The notes under the pieces are model-generated. The model ran no database searches. It was not told the DNA's origin and saw only the letters and a program-made list of their open reading frames with translations. A stretch of DNA of 32,371 bases from Bacteroidales bacterium. Lineage in GTDB: Bacteria; Bacteroidota; Bacteroidia; Bacteroidales; UBA10428. The stretch is taken from contig JAFGPL010000175.1 of assembly GCA_016936215.1 (NCBI GenBank), positions 1-32,371 of the forward strand, written 5' to 3'. Below, piece after piece: positions 16,035 through 24,484 of the stretch (within the stretch, counting starts at the first letter, position 1; each line of letters begins with the position of its first letter). The translations under genes and the position numbers were made by a program.

Positions 16035-17107
16035 CTTTTTTTAAGTTTAGAATTCTTTTTATTTATTACAAAATCTACAGCCTCTTTAAAACCGTTGAAC
16101 ATGCGTGAAATATGCGCCTCATTTTCGTATGTTTTGCGTGCATTCTCAGACATTTCAAGATATCTGGCCCGGTCGTTCAGCAACCCGATTGCTTTTCTTT
16201 TCATATCTTCAACTGAGTCTGCAATATACCCATTATACCCGTTCTTTAAATAGTAAATTTCCGGTGTTTTTCTGCCTTTCATGGTAATCACTGGTTTACC
16301 CCAGAATAAAGCTTCATTCAGCGCTAAACCGGGATTCCCCGGTATACAAAAGATGTCTGAACAATAAAAAAACTTACCTAATTCCTCTTTGTCATATACA
16401 CCATTGAAATAATAAAAATTTAACAGTCCGGTAATTTGTTTATAGTGTATTTCATTGAGCCCATCCCCAATAATGACAACAGCAACATCACTATTAGATT
16501 GAAATGCTTCAATTAGCAACTCTACCTTTTTAGCAGGTGTAATCCTGGATACAAATAAAATAATATTTCTCTCTTTGATATGATAATTTTTTCGCAAATA
16601 ATCTTTATCGAATATTGATTCATTTTTAATATTTGTGAAATTCAAAGTATTATATGCAATAAAAAGTTTTTCCCGGTTCTTTGCTTTAATAACTTTCTTT
16701 TCATTTGGGGAATATAAGATAATTGCATCTGATAGATTATGTAAATGATAATATAGTTCGTTTTTAAACAATGAATCTTGTCTATAAATATTTATCCCAA
16801 AATTCCAATATATAACTGGTATTTTTCTTATTTTACAATAATATGTTAATGGGAAAATTATAAGGTTTTTTAGATGCAGAAAATTGATTATAACATTTGG
16901 ATTTATTCTTTTTATATGTTTCCGGTATTTATTAAAATTGAAATTTTCTATTATGAGCGGAAATTTTATTTCAAAACTGACCTTTTGAACCTCTGGGGTA
17001 AGAACAATAAATTCATATCCTAGCTTCTGAAACTCATCATAAAAGTAATTATAGTTATTAACACGGTAATGAAAGACATAATTGGAGATTAGTAAAATCT
17101 TGTTCAT
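16031..17107 (-). CDS. GT4 family glycosyltransferase
   Basis: 358 residues, GT-B fold, no membrane segment. The C-terminal domain is typical GT4: ILFVSRITPAKKVELLIEAF near 180-200, VVIIGDG, then FYFNGVYDKEELGKFF, and the donor-site stretch PGNPGLALNEALFWGKPVI near 255-275, in which the glutamate is the second residue of the E-x7-E motif. The N-terminal domain has ILLISNYVFHYRV and WNFGI strings. Donor unknown. The gene is compositionally split: its 3' end (below about 16,375) is near 40% GC and the rest is below 30%, so its N-terminal acceptor domain appears to belong to an exchanged AT-rich block. The ATGA overlap with the CapK-like gene indicates coupling. Confidence 0.85.
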   Translation of the reverse strand: MNKILLISNYVFHYRVNNYNYFYDEFQKLGYEFIVLTPEVQKVSFEIKFPLIIENFNFNKYRKHIKRINPNVIINFLHLKNLIIFPLTYYCKIRKIPVIYWNFGINIYRQDSLFKNELYYHLHNLSDAIILYSPNEKKVIKAKNREKLFIAYNTLNFTNIKNESIFDKDYLRKNYHIKERNIILFVSRITPAKKVELLIEAFQSNSDVAVVIIGDGLNEIHYKQITGLLNFYYFNGVYDKEELGKFFYCSDIFCIPGNPGLALNEALFWGKPVITMKGRKTPEIYYLKNGYNGYIADSVEDMKRKAIGLLNDRARYLEMSENARKTYENEAHISRMFNGFKEAVDFVINKKNSKLKKR

Positions 17108-17111
17108 AAAA

Positions 17112-18284
17112 TCACACTATTGAGTCAGAATATAATTTATTAAAAGTATAAGTAAGGTTTTTCCATGTATATTGTTTAACAAGTTCAAAACCATTTTTAC
17201 CAATAGACCTTCTTAAAGTTTCATCAGAAATCAGCAATTCAATTTTTTGTATAATATCTTCAATATCATCATGTTTAACCGAAATACCCTCTGTCATTTC
17301 TTTGAAAAATCCGAATATACCAGAGTTTTTTGCACATATAATTGGAATTTTCATTGACATAGCCTCAAAATAAACACGTCCGAATGTTTCAAAATAACTT
17401 ATCATAATAAAAATATCCTGATTTATAAGTATTTCACCGATTTTTTCATAAGGTACTTTCCCAATTAATTTAACTCTCTTTTCTAAATCATAAGATTTAA
17501 TCAATTGTACAAGATTATTTTTTTCAGGGCCTTCTCCAACGATGGTATAAGTGAAGTTATATTTATTTGCTAAATTTTTTAATGCAGTTATAACTTTATC
17601 AATGTTTTTTAATTTTATAAGTTCAGCAATTGTAATGATTTTTATGTCTTTATTGTGAGTGTTTCGCTTTATATATGGAAGCTTTTCATCAAAACCTAAA
17701 GGTATAAGCTTGATATTATTGATGTTATTTTTTAAGAATGTTTGATAATTTGTGAAATTTATTGGGGTAACGCAAAAAGAATTTTTCAGAATTCTCTTTG
17801 CCAGATTTTTTGATAAATTGTGCTTAAAATATTTAATCTCATTATGAGTAGTAATCAAATAGGGTATTCTGTATTTCTTCCAAAGTTTATATGCTAACAT
17901 CCCATCAGGGAATATATATTGGGCATGAATTACATCAATTTTATTATCAGTAATTATCTTTTCAATTTTTTTCTTATTCAATAGGAATAATGTATTTGAT
18001 AAAAGAGAATGTAAGTTTTTAAACCTTTGAATTGAAAGATATTTAAATATAGTAATATTAAAATTGTCATATTTATAGCTTTTTATTTGATAAATTCCTT
18101 CATTATCAGAATTTTCACGTAGTATCTTTCTGATAAATTTGTTGCTGTATTTTATGGGATGAATAAAGTAAATTTTGTCTAATTTGAACTCTTTTTTATA
18201 ATGAGAATAAAATTCAAATACAAAATCATTTATTCTCAGATACCCAGGAATTGGTAATATGCTTGAAATTGAAAGAATATTCAT
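17112..18284 (-). CDS. GT4 family glycosyltransferase
   Basis: 390-residue GT-B glycosyltransferase. The N-terminal domain carries VIHAQYIFPDGMLAYKLWKK and ITTHNEIKYF, the usual acceptor-side pattern. The C-terminal domain has IKIITIAELIKLKNIDKVI (about 215), YTIVGEGPEKNNL, VKLIGKVPYEKIGEIL and the E-x7-E region FETFGRVYFEAMSMKIPII near 320. Substrates cannot be inferred. It is very AT-rich and Lys/Asn/Ile-rich, typical of strain-variable glycosyltransferase genes. Four bases separate its stop from the next gene, so it sits firmly in the operon. Confidence 0.88.
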   Translation of the reverse strand: MNILSISSILPIPGYLRINDFVFEFYSHYKKEFKLDKIYFIHPIKYSNKFIRKILRENSDNEGIYQIKSYKYDNFNITIFKYLSIQRFKNLHSLLSNTLFLLNKKKIEKIITDNKIDVIHAQYIFPDGMLAYKLWKKYRIPYLITTHNEIKYFKHNLSKNLAKRILKNSFCVTPINFTNYQTFLKNNINNIKLIPLGFDEKLPYIKRNTHNKDIKIITIAELIKLKNIDKVITALKNLANKYNFTYTIVGEGPEKNNLVQLIKSYDLEKRVKLIGKVPYEKIGEILINQDIFIMISYFETFGRVYFEAMSMKIPIICAKNSGIFGFFKEMTEGISVKHDDIEDIIQKIELLISDETLRRSIGKNGFELVKQYTWKNLTYTFNKLYSDSIV

Positions 18285-18307
18285 ATAAAATGTACTTTAT
18301 AACCTAA

Positions 18308-19207
18308 TTATTTCCGTTTCATTCCAAAAATCCCTAAGATCTTCCATTTTAAAAATCCTCCTATGTGCATCAGATACTTTTTTATTAAATACATATAAGC
18401 TAATATATTTGTGGAATGTCTATTACAAAACTTAATATCCTTTGAAATATTAAAGTTAGATTTTAATGTTGTAAGTGATTTAAAAAAAACACTAAATGAT
18501 TCATTATTACTAAAACCCGTGTTGCTTGTATCGTTCCATATTTTTAGTTGTGGATAAGCAAATATCTTAAAGCCGGCTTTCGTAGCTCTTAATCCAAAAT
18601 CAGAATCTCCATGATATTGAGGAAAAGTATCTTCATCAAAAAAACCAATTTTCTCAAATACATTTCTATGAAGTGTTGTGCCCATTCCAGGAAACCAATC
18701 TGCTTTCATGGGCTTATTAAATTGATTACCATCAATCTTATTGCTTCCATTTAAGTATATATATCCAGTTTTTGAGTTATACATTCCACCCATACTTTGA
18801 ATTAAATTGTATTGTTTCTCAAAGTATATCTTAGAGCAGATAATGGTGTCAGGCTTATTACTAATCAAAAGTTTAAATAATTCATCGAAATAATTATTCT
18901 GAGGTCTTATATCATTGTTCCATAATGTGAAATATTCAGAATTTAATTCTTCAATACAATATTTTATTGCTTTGTTAATTCCCCCACTCCACCATAAATT
19001 TCCATTACCATTTAATAGAATTATATTAGGGTAATTCTCCTTTATCCATTTAGAACTTCCATCAGTTGATGAGTCATCAGTAATTACTATTTCAATTGGT
19101 ATTTTTTGATCTGACTTAACTTTAAAACAATCATAAATATATGATAATCCTCTTTTTGTATATTTCAAAGCATTATATATAGGAAATACCAAGGTGGTTT
19201 TTATCAT
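18308..19207 (-). CDS. GT2 family glycosyltransferase (rhamnosyltransferase-like)
   Basis: 299 residues, GT-A fold. LVFPIYNALKYTKRGL opens the domain, DDSSTDGS (44-51) is the nucleotide-binding motif, GNLWWSGGINKAI (69-81) and WNND (96-99) correspond to the metal-binding D-x-D region of WcaA/rhamnosyltransferase-like enzymes, and PQYHGDSDFGLRATKAGF holds the acceptor-side ED-type acidic residues. The C-terminus has a basic amphipathic tail that may bind the membrane. The donor could be a dTDP- or CDP-deoxysugar, but this is a guess from family habit. Its gene is AT-rich like its two neighbours and its stop is 23 bp from the next gene. Confidence 0.87.
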   Translation of the reverse strand: MIKTTLVFPIYNALKYTKRGLSYIYDCFKVKSDQKIPIEIVITDDSSTDGSSKWIKENYPNIILLNGNGNLWWSGGINKAIKYCIEELNSEYFTLWNNDIRPQNNYFDELFKLLISNKPDTIICSKIYFEKQYNLIQSMGGMYNSKTGYIYLNGSNKIDGNQFNKPMKADWFPGMGTTLHRNVFEKIGFFDEDTFPQYHGDSDFGLRATKAGFKIFAYPQLKIWNDTSNTGFSNNESFSVFFKSLTTLKSNFNISKDIKFCNRHSTNILAYMYLIKKYLMHIGGFLKWKILGIFGMKRK

Positions 19208-19209
19208 TT

Positions 19210-20247
19210 TTAGATTGATTTATTTTGAACATTTGAATTAATCCATTTAGCCTTTTTGAGTTTAATCCTAAATCTTCTAATTTTTGATAGGTTCAAATAA
19301 TATTCATTGTATTTTCCATTCATAAAATCATACTTTAAGATTTCAAGACTACCTTCTTTTGGAAAAGAGATCTTGATCTTTATAAAAAAAGGAAGAGATA
19401 TAAGATAACTATATGTCATTTTCAAAATATTTAAAAAAAGAACATTCCTTATTAAAAATCTTAATCCTTTTGGTTTATTAAGTATATCATCGTACAGTTC
19501 GTGGTAATTAGAGGCTCTTCCAAATGAATTATATAATTTACGTGTATAATTCCAATCTATTCTTTTCGAGGCCATATGGTGCTGAAATTCAAGTTTTGGA
19601 TCGTACCATAATTTGTATCCAAGTATACAAAATGCCTGACAACGTTCAGCATCCTCCCCGGCTACGAGAGATTTTCCAATGCGTCCTTTTAGGATCAATT
19701 CAAAATCACTATTCATAAGGTAATCGTACACCGGTTTTCTGATAACTGCACCGGCCCCATATAGATAGCCTCTTTCATTACTTACATATCCCTCTTTTTC
19801 AGCCTGGGGACCGATGGCAAATCCCTGTTCAACGTCTTTGAACCATGCAGGAGGTTCTTCATCAAAATAGCCGATGCCCCTTCCGCCTGCAATACCCACC
19901 TCGGGGTGTTCCTCCATAATTTTAAACGCCCTGCTGATGTATGTTGGACAAACATAATTGTCATCGTCAACCGTAACCACTACATCGTAAGTAGCTTTTT
20001 CAAAACCGGTGCGGGTGGCATAACTCTGCCCCTGTTTGTATTCGTGAAAAATATGCAGGGGGACAGTGGGATGTCTCCAGGATTGCCGGGCAACTTCAAC
20101 CACGTTATCGGTAGAAGCATTGTCCACCATGATTACCTCCCACAGGATGTTTTCACAATTCTCCTGGTTTGCAAGGCAATCAAGCACCTTTTTAATCCTT
20201 TTCTCAGAGTTGTATGAACAGATGACTACACTTAACCCTTTACTCAT
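19210..20247 (-). CDS. GT2 family glycosyltransferase
   Basis: GT-A glycosyltransferase. I choose the ATG at 20247 (345 residues); the open frame extends seven codons upstream only to a TTG. SVVICSYNSEKRIKKVLDCL begins the domain, DNAST (42-46) binds the nucleotide, VDDDN (93-97) is the metal-binding triad, and LVAGEDAERC has the acidic catalytic-base region, followed by FQHHMASKRIDW, the family's conserved histidine segment. The C-terminal ~70 residues are hydrophobic then basic and may be membrane-associated. The donor is not known. Composition changes sharply inside the gene: the 5' part (above about 19,560) is around 40-50% GC and the 3' end about 17-25%, placing a recombination-like boundary here. 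Two bases separate it from the next gene. Confidence 0.87.
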   Translation of the reverse strand: MSKGLSVVICSYNSEKRIKKVLDCLANQENCENILWEVIMVDNASTDNVVEVARQSWRHPTVPLHIFHEYKQGQSYATRTGFEKATYDVVVTVDDDNYVCPTYISRAFKIMEEHPEVGIAGGRGIGYFDEEPPAWFKDVEQGFAIGPQAEKEGYVSNERGYLYGAGAVIRKPVYDYLMNSDFELILKGRIGKSLVAGEDAERCQAFCILGYKLWYDPKLEFQHHMASKRIDWNYTRKLYNSFGRASNYHELYDDILNKPKGLRFLIRNVLFLNILKMTYSYLISLPFFIKIKISFPKEGSLEILKYDFMNGKYNEYYLNLSKIRRFRIKLKKAKWINSNVQNKSI

Positions 20248-20360
20248 AAATTTATTAGTTTTAATCAATCAGTATCCGTCTGTTTAGTCAAGGTTTCCGG
20301 TTAATAATTACGAAATTAAAGGCTGCATGCAAAACACAGATAACAGACTTTATGGGAGCA

Positions 20361-21260
20361 CTAATCAAGGTATCCCTGGTAATAGTTTTCTATATACTCC
20401 CGCAACGCAATTTTCCAGTCGCGCATGATGTTGATGTTGCGAATGGTGAGTTTACGGTTGACCAGCCGCTCGCAGGGAGGCCTATCTGCAAAATAGACAT
20501 CCTTGAAATAGTCGGAATGAACAGCAGTAAGCTTCACTTTGTTTTCAATTTTCAGGATATTAAGCAATTCTTCGGCCACTTCATACCTGCTGGTTTGACC
20601 ACCGCATACCATATTGTAGAGGCCCCAGTACTCTTTTTCAAGCAATAATTTTACATTTTCTGCAAAATCGTGGGTATAGGTAGGGGTGCCGTCTTTGTCA
20701 TCCACGATAAACAATTCCTTTTTGCCTTCTTTAAGTTGTTTCATCAGTTTCTGGATAAACTTTTTGTCCTTGGCAGGCCCTGAACCCATCATCCATCCTG
20801 CACGGCACACGAGAAACCTGCGGGCATTTTCTACAACAAACCTTTCACCCATATATTTTGAACGGGCGTATACACCAAGCGGGTTTGGCAGGTCCCAGTC
20901 ATCGTACAGCTCTTTTTTACCATCGAAGATGCCGGCAGTACTTATGTACAATAACGGAATATCAAGTTTATTGGCAATATACACTGCATTCTCAACTGCT
21001 AGCGTATTGGTGTTGTATGTATCGTCAGCATTGTTTTCGCAAAACTCGAGGTCGGTATAGGCGCCGAGGTGAAACAGGTAGTCGGGCTTAAATTCGGTTA
21101 CATCTTTTTTGTAGGCTTCGGGATCCCTGAAATCGAGGTATGAAAGCCACTCCTCGTTTACATCTTTATCTGTGCACCTGAGCACATACTGGTCTTTGAA
21201 TTTCCTGTAAAATGCTTCCCCTAACATTCCGCCACATCCGGCAATATAAATCTTTTTCAT
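20361..21260 (-). CDS. RmlD-like NAD(P)-dependent sugar-nucleotide reductase
   Basis: 299 residues, extended short-chain dehydrogenase fold related to dTDP-4-dehydrorhamnose reductase. GCGGMLG (8-14) is the dinucleotide site, HLGAYTDLEFCE (64-75) matches the RmlD 'n.AAyt.Vd.aE' region, STAGIFDG (107-114) carries the serine position and Tyr131/Lys135 in YARSK are the catalytic pair. The likely reaction is reduction of a 4-keto deoxysugar nucleotide, the last step after dehydratase and epimerase action. Since the locus carries rfbF and an RmlC-like epimerase but no rmlA/rmlB, the nucleotide may be CDP rather than dTDP (inference). It is separated from the flippase gene by a 419-bp repeat-rich gap. 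Confidence 0.82.
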   Translation of the reverse strand: MKKIYIAGCGGMLGEAFYRKFKDQYVLRCTDKDVNEEWLSYLDFRDPEAYKKDVTEFKPDYLFHLGAYTDLEFCENNADDTYNTNTLAVENAVYIANKLDIPLLYISTAGIFDGKKELYDDWDLPNPLGVYARSKYMGERFVVENARRFLVCRAGWMMGSGPAKDKKFIQKLMKQLKEGKKELFIVDDKDGTPTYTHDFAENVKLLLEKEYWGLYNMVCGGQTSRYEVAEELLNILKIENKVKLTAVHSDYFKDVYFADRPPCERLVNRKLTIRNINIMRDWKIALREYIENYYQGYLD

Positions 21261-21679
21261 GCGTTAATATTTTTTTGTTTTTAAAAATGAAGCCTGCTTT
21301 TGCATTAAAGCGGTCTCTAATGTTTATATGTACTTACTTTTAGTTTTTTAAATGTTTATATCCATTTCGTTTATTAAGCCTTTAATATGAGGCTGCATAA
21401 AAAGTCTTTTTCTGACCCCCTGCCCCCTATGAGGGGGATGACCCCCTGCCCCCTATGAGGGGGAAGATGCTTTTGTTTAGCAGTCAGAAAGTCCCCTTAA
21501 GGGGATTTAGGGGTCACTCTCAGCAAGTCCCCTTTTAGAGTCTGCTCCGATATAACGGAGGGATTTAGGGGTCAGTCCTTTTTCAAACTTTTAGCTGTCA
21601 ATGCTACTTTTCATAATAAAAGTCTTAATATATTTTTAAATCAATCTGAATGGCAAAAATAATATATCGGTTTTTTAAA
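21261..21679. other. 419-bp repeat-rich gap within the locus
   Basis: No gene. The right half holds GC-rich repeats (21389-21600, described separately); the left part (21261-21388) is AT-rich with no promoter match I could recognise. The gap interrupts an otherwise dense operon between the flippase and the RmlD-like gene. Confidence 0.6.
21389..21600. repeat. Composite GC-rich intergenic repeat with 26-bp duplication
   Basis: Begins gaggctgcataaaaagtc (21389-21406), a terminus shared with the element at 27141-27296. It then contains a perfect 26-bp direct duplication (21413-21438 and 21439-21464; unit starts tgaccccctgccccc), a palindrome tccccttaagggga (21492-21505) and two copies of ggatttaggggtca, one after the palindrome and one near 21561-21574. 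The right end, acttttagctgtca, is a weak match to an inverted copy of the left end. Looks like a non-autonomous repeat that has undergone internal duplication. Confidence 0.6.
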
Positions 21680-23128
21680 TTACCTTACAATTTTATTAAT
21701 GGTTTCTTTTGTTCTGTTAATCCAGTATTTAAATCCACCAATAAAAATGTCGTACAAGTATACACGGAAATGCCATTTGGTTAACCTCAGGCTCAAATAG
21801 GTTGAAAACCATGCATTGCAGGCGAGGTTAGCCAATAACTGCACAGATACCAGTCCAAAAAGACCGTATACGGGCAAAATCAGATATCCTCCGATAAGTA
21901 CAATCACCCCTGTTAACAGTCCCGGGATCAGGAACGGTACACTGTTTGTCGAAATGTAAACAGTTCCGTGCACAATGGCATGCAGATCAAGTAACAGGTA
22001 AAGACTTAGAATAATAAAAATTCCGGATTCAACAATTCTTTTGTCAGTACCTATAAGGTCGAGGAAAAAATTGCCAAGGAGACCGAAAAACAAGAAACCT
22101 GAAATAGTAATTGCAAAAAGGAGAAAGAGTTTGGAGCGGATATCATCTTTAAATTCTTTGAATTTTTTAACGGCAATCAGACCATAATATTCAGGGTAAT
22201 GGGCATAAACAGGGGTATGGGCAAAATTCCTGATGAAACCAAGAATCTGGTATGTAAAAAAGAACCCGGCCATGGTGCTGGAATTTTTCAACTGGGCAGT
22301 AAGCAGGTTTATACCCCGTGTAGTAAAAAAATAGCCCATGGTATTTATTCCTGACTTCCATGAAACAGACCAAAGGGAACTGAATATTTCTTTGTCTATC
22401 CTGAATGAACTGCCGATTTTTATTCCCCTGGATTTAAACCATTTGGCAACAAATTGTCGCAGATAGAGATTCGAGATAATAGTATCAGTAACAAGGTAGA
22501 TTTGCAGGTACACCATTCCCAGGTTATTCATCAGCAGAATCAGAAAACCTAAGATTTTTATCACTCCCATAAGGGTGGAAAAACGGCTTAAGTCTGATAC
22601 ATACCTCATGCCTTTCATAAAGGAGCGCCATTTGATGCTCTGGACCATAAGAAAGGATTGCATGCCCATAAGCAGGTAGGTGATCCAGAACTCCTTAGAT
22701 TGGTTGCCCATTTCGAAAAGGTTCCACATGGTATATGTTCCGACAGTGCCAAGGAGTATAATGGTTAGAAGACTGAGTACAAGATATATGCCCCTTGAAG
22801 TGCAAAGCAGGGAATACAACCGGTCCAGGCTGGGTTCACCTGCCACCTCATTTGAATTTTCATACTCCTTTATGTTTCGGGGAAGTTTTTTTGCTCCCGA
22901 AAAGAAAAAGGAGACCGATCGTTCCAAAGTATGGCCAAATCCTGCATCTGCCAGCAGGGCGAAGTCTATCAAAGCTTTGATTGTCATCCAGAACGAGTAG
23001 GAAACATTGTCAAATTTTACCAGGATAATGGAAGTGATAACCAGCCCATGCATGATCACGGTAACCTGCTCGGCCCAGCTCATAATGGTAGGGCTATAGA
23101 ATATCTTATTAAAAATCCTTTTTAACAT
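21680..23128 (-). CDS. Wzx-like polysaccharide flippase (MOP superfamily)
   Basis: 482 residues with about a dozen hydrophobic segments, the size and topology of MOP-superfamily lipid-linked oligosaccharide flippases. The first half contains a cytosolic basic/acidic loop (about 75-105), then hydrophobic pairs such as YLVLSLLTIILLGTVG and MGVIKILGFLILLMNNLGM. The second half has LFLLFAITISGFLFFGLLG, FIILSLYLLLDLHAIVHG and VPFLIPGLLTGVIVLIGGY. It would move undecaprenyl-linked repeat units across the inner membrane. Family membership rests on topology and context (next to a polymerase-like protein and glycosyltransferases) because Wzx sequences diverge strongly. Confidence 0.75.
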   Translation of the reverse strand: MLKRIFNKIFYSPTIMSWAEQVTVIMHGLVITSIILVKFDNVSYSFWMTIKALIDFALLADAGFGHTLERSVSFFFSGAKKLPRNIKEYENSNEVAGEPSLDRLYSLLCTSRGIYLVLSLLTIILLGTVGTYTMWNLFEMGNQSKEFWITYLLMGMQSFLMVQSIKWRSFMKGMRYVSDLSRFSTLMGVIKILGFLILLMNNLGMVYLQIYLVTDTIISNLYLRQFVAKWFKSRGIKIGSSFRIDKEIFSSLWSVSWKSGINTMGYFFTTRGINLLTAQLKNSSTMAGFFFTYQILGFIRNFAHTPVYAHYPEYYGLIAVKKFKEFKDDIRSKLFLLFAITISGFLFFGLLGNFFLDLIGTDKRIVESGIFIILSLYLLLDLHAIVHGTVYISTNSVPFLIPGLLTGVIVLIGGYLILPVYGLFGLVSVQLLANLACNAWFSTYLSLRLTKWHFRVYLYDIFIGGFKYWINRTKETINKIVR

Positions 23129-23186
23129 TTGGATATCGTATAATTATTCTTTTAATGTCCGTGTAAGTATCATTGAAAATATGGTC

Positions 23187-24425
23187 TTACATGAATTCAT
23201 CCATTTTTGTTTCTGATTCAGTAGGTTTTGTTTGTCCAATAGAAGAATAGCTGATTTCCACGATGTTTTTAAAATGGTGTGACACATCGAGCATATAAAT
23301 TGTAATAATTGCTGTTACAATAAAATCAGTTTGCGCAAATCCTCCACCAGTAATGATGGTAAGTGCGTTCAGGATAAAGAAGTATTTGATATAGTTATAT
23401 TCGGATTGAATTTTTATCCTCAGACTATTATAGATAATGCCAAATACACCAAGAATAAAAATTACTCCATAATTAACATAATTTCCGATAATACCAATGT
23501 CGCTTAGGTAATACCCATACTTAATACCTAAAAAATCAAGTCTGGTACTAAGCTCAGAATGAGCGCTAGAAGCGCCATTTCCAAATATATAGGACAGTTT
23601 CGTAGGAAAAAATTTTGAAAGAAAGTATTTTGCCGCCTTTATTCTAATATTTTCAAAACCTGTTTCTCTTGTTTCTTTTGTAGCAAAAACAAATTCTTGA
23701 AATATATTATCAAAAGCAATATATAAAAATACACCACCTAAGGCGATTAAAAGGTAGATAGCTATTTTAGATTTTATTTTTTTTTCAACAACCAAGATAA
23801 AAAGAGTTATAGAGGTTATTGATAACAATAGAAATCTGCTTCCGAGTAAGATGATGATTATTAGGAAGGTGATATATAGTACCAGATATTTTAAACGGTT
23901 ATGCCTTAAAAACGCTTGTAATACAATAAAATACGCAACTACCATGTACGAAAGCCCAGTGATAGCTATTCTAATTGTTTTACGATCCTTATGAATTACA
24001 GTATTGAATATTTCTCGTGGATATAAAAAGAATTGTAATAAATACAATGCAACATATACAAGGGCTAGAATAATGATGATCTTTTCTAAATCTTTAGGCT
24101 TGGTTTTAAGCTGATGCAATGTAAAATATAAAAAGTAGTAATATATACTTCGCTGGGAAAATAATGATTCACCGATACTTTGATTATGGTAGAAATTGGC
24201 AATTATCATGCTAAAGGGAAGGGAAAAAAGAATTATCAGGATGAATAACGAAAAATTATAGCTAAACCTGAAAGAATTATCATAAATAGCATAAAATATG
24301 CTGGTTAATAACATAATTCCGATACCTGCAAGTTCAAAATATTTTGAAAAATTTCCTAAAAACTTGAATTCAAAAAGTAGTAACGAACATAGAATAATTA
24401 AAATAATAATTATTTTTTTTAACAT
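23187..24425 (-). CDS. O-antigen polymerase/ligase-like membrane protein (Wzy or WaaL type)
   Basis: 412 residues, roughly eleven or twelve hydrophobic segments, starting with IIIILIILCSLLLFEF and including YLVLYITFLIIIILLGSRFLLLSITSITLFILVV, the characteristic GSR-type turn of Wzy/WaaL proteins. A periplasmic loop of about 60 residues (near 245-305) includes KYFLSKFFPTKLSYIFGNGASS, similar to the large loop that carries functional arginines in polymerases and ligases. It would polymerise repeat units or ligate glycan to a lipid acceptor on the periplasmic side; the two cannot be told apart here. AT-rich composition, as usual for the family. It ends 58 bp before the flippase. Confidence 0.72.
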   Translation of the reverse strand: MLKKIIIILIILCSLLLFEFKFLGNFSKYFELAGIGIMLLTSIFYAIYDNSFRFSYNFSLFILIILFSLPFSMIIANFYHNQSIGESLFSQRSIYYYFLYFTLHQLKTKPKDLEKIIIILALVYVALYLLQFFLYPREIFNTVIHKDRKTIRIAITGLSYMVVAYFIVLQAFLRHNRLKYLVLYITFLIIIILLGSRFLLLSITSITLFILVVEKKIKSKIAIYLLIALGGVFLYIAFDNIFQEFVFATKETRETGFENIRIKAAKYFLSKFFPTKLSYIFGNGASSAHSELSTRLDFLGIKYGYYLSDIGIIGNYVNYGVIFILGVFGIIYNSLRIKIQSEYNYIKYFFILNALTIITGGGFAQTDFIVTAIITIYMLDVSHHFKNIVEISYSSIGQTKPTESETKMDEFM

Positions 24426-24484
24426 GAGGCCTTGAATTTAATAATCTGATTAAAGATGCGCTTTAATAATAAGTTTCTATGTTT

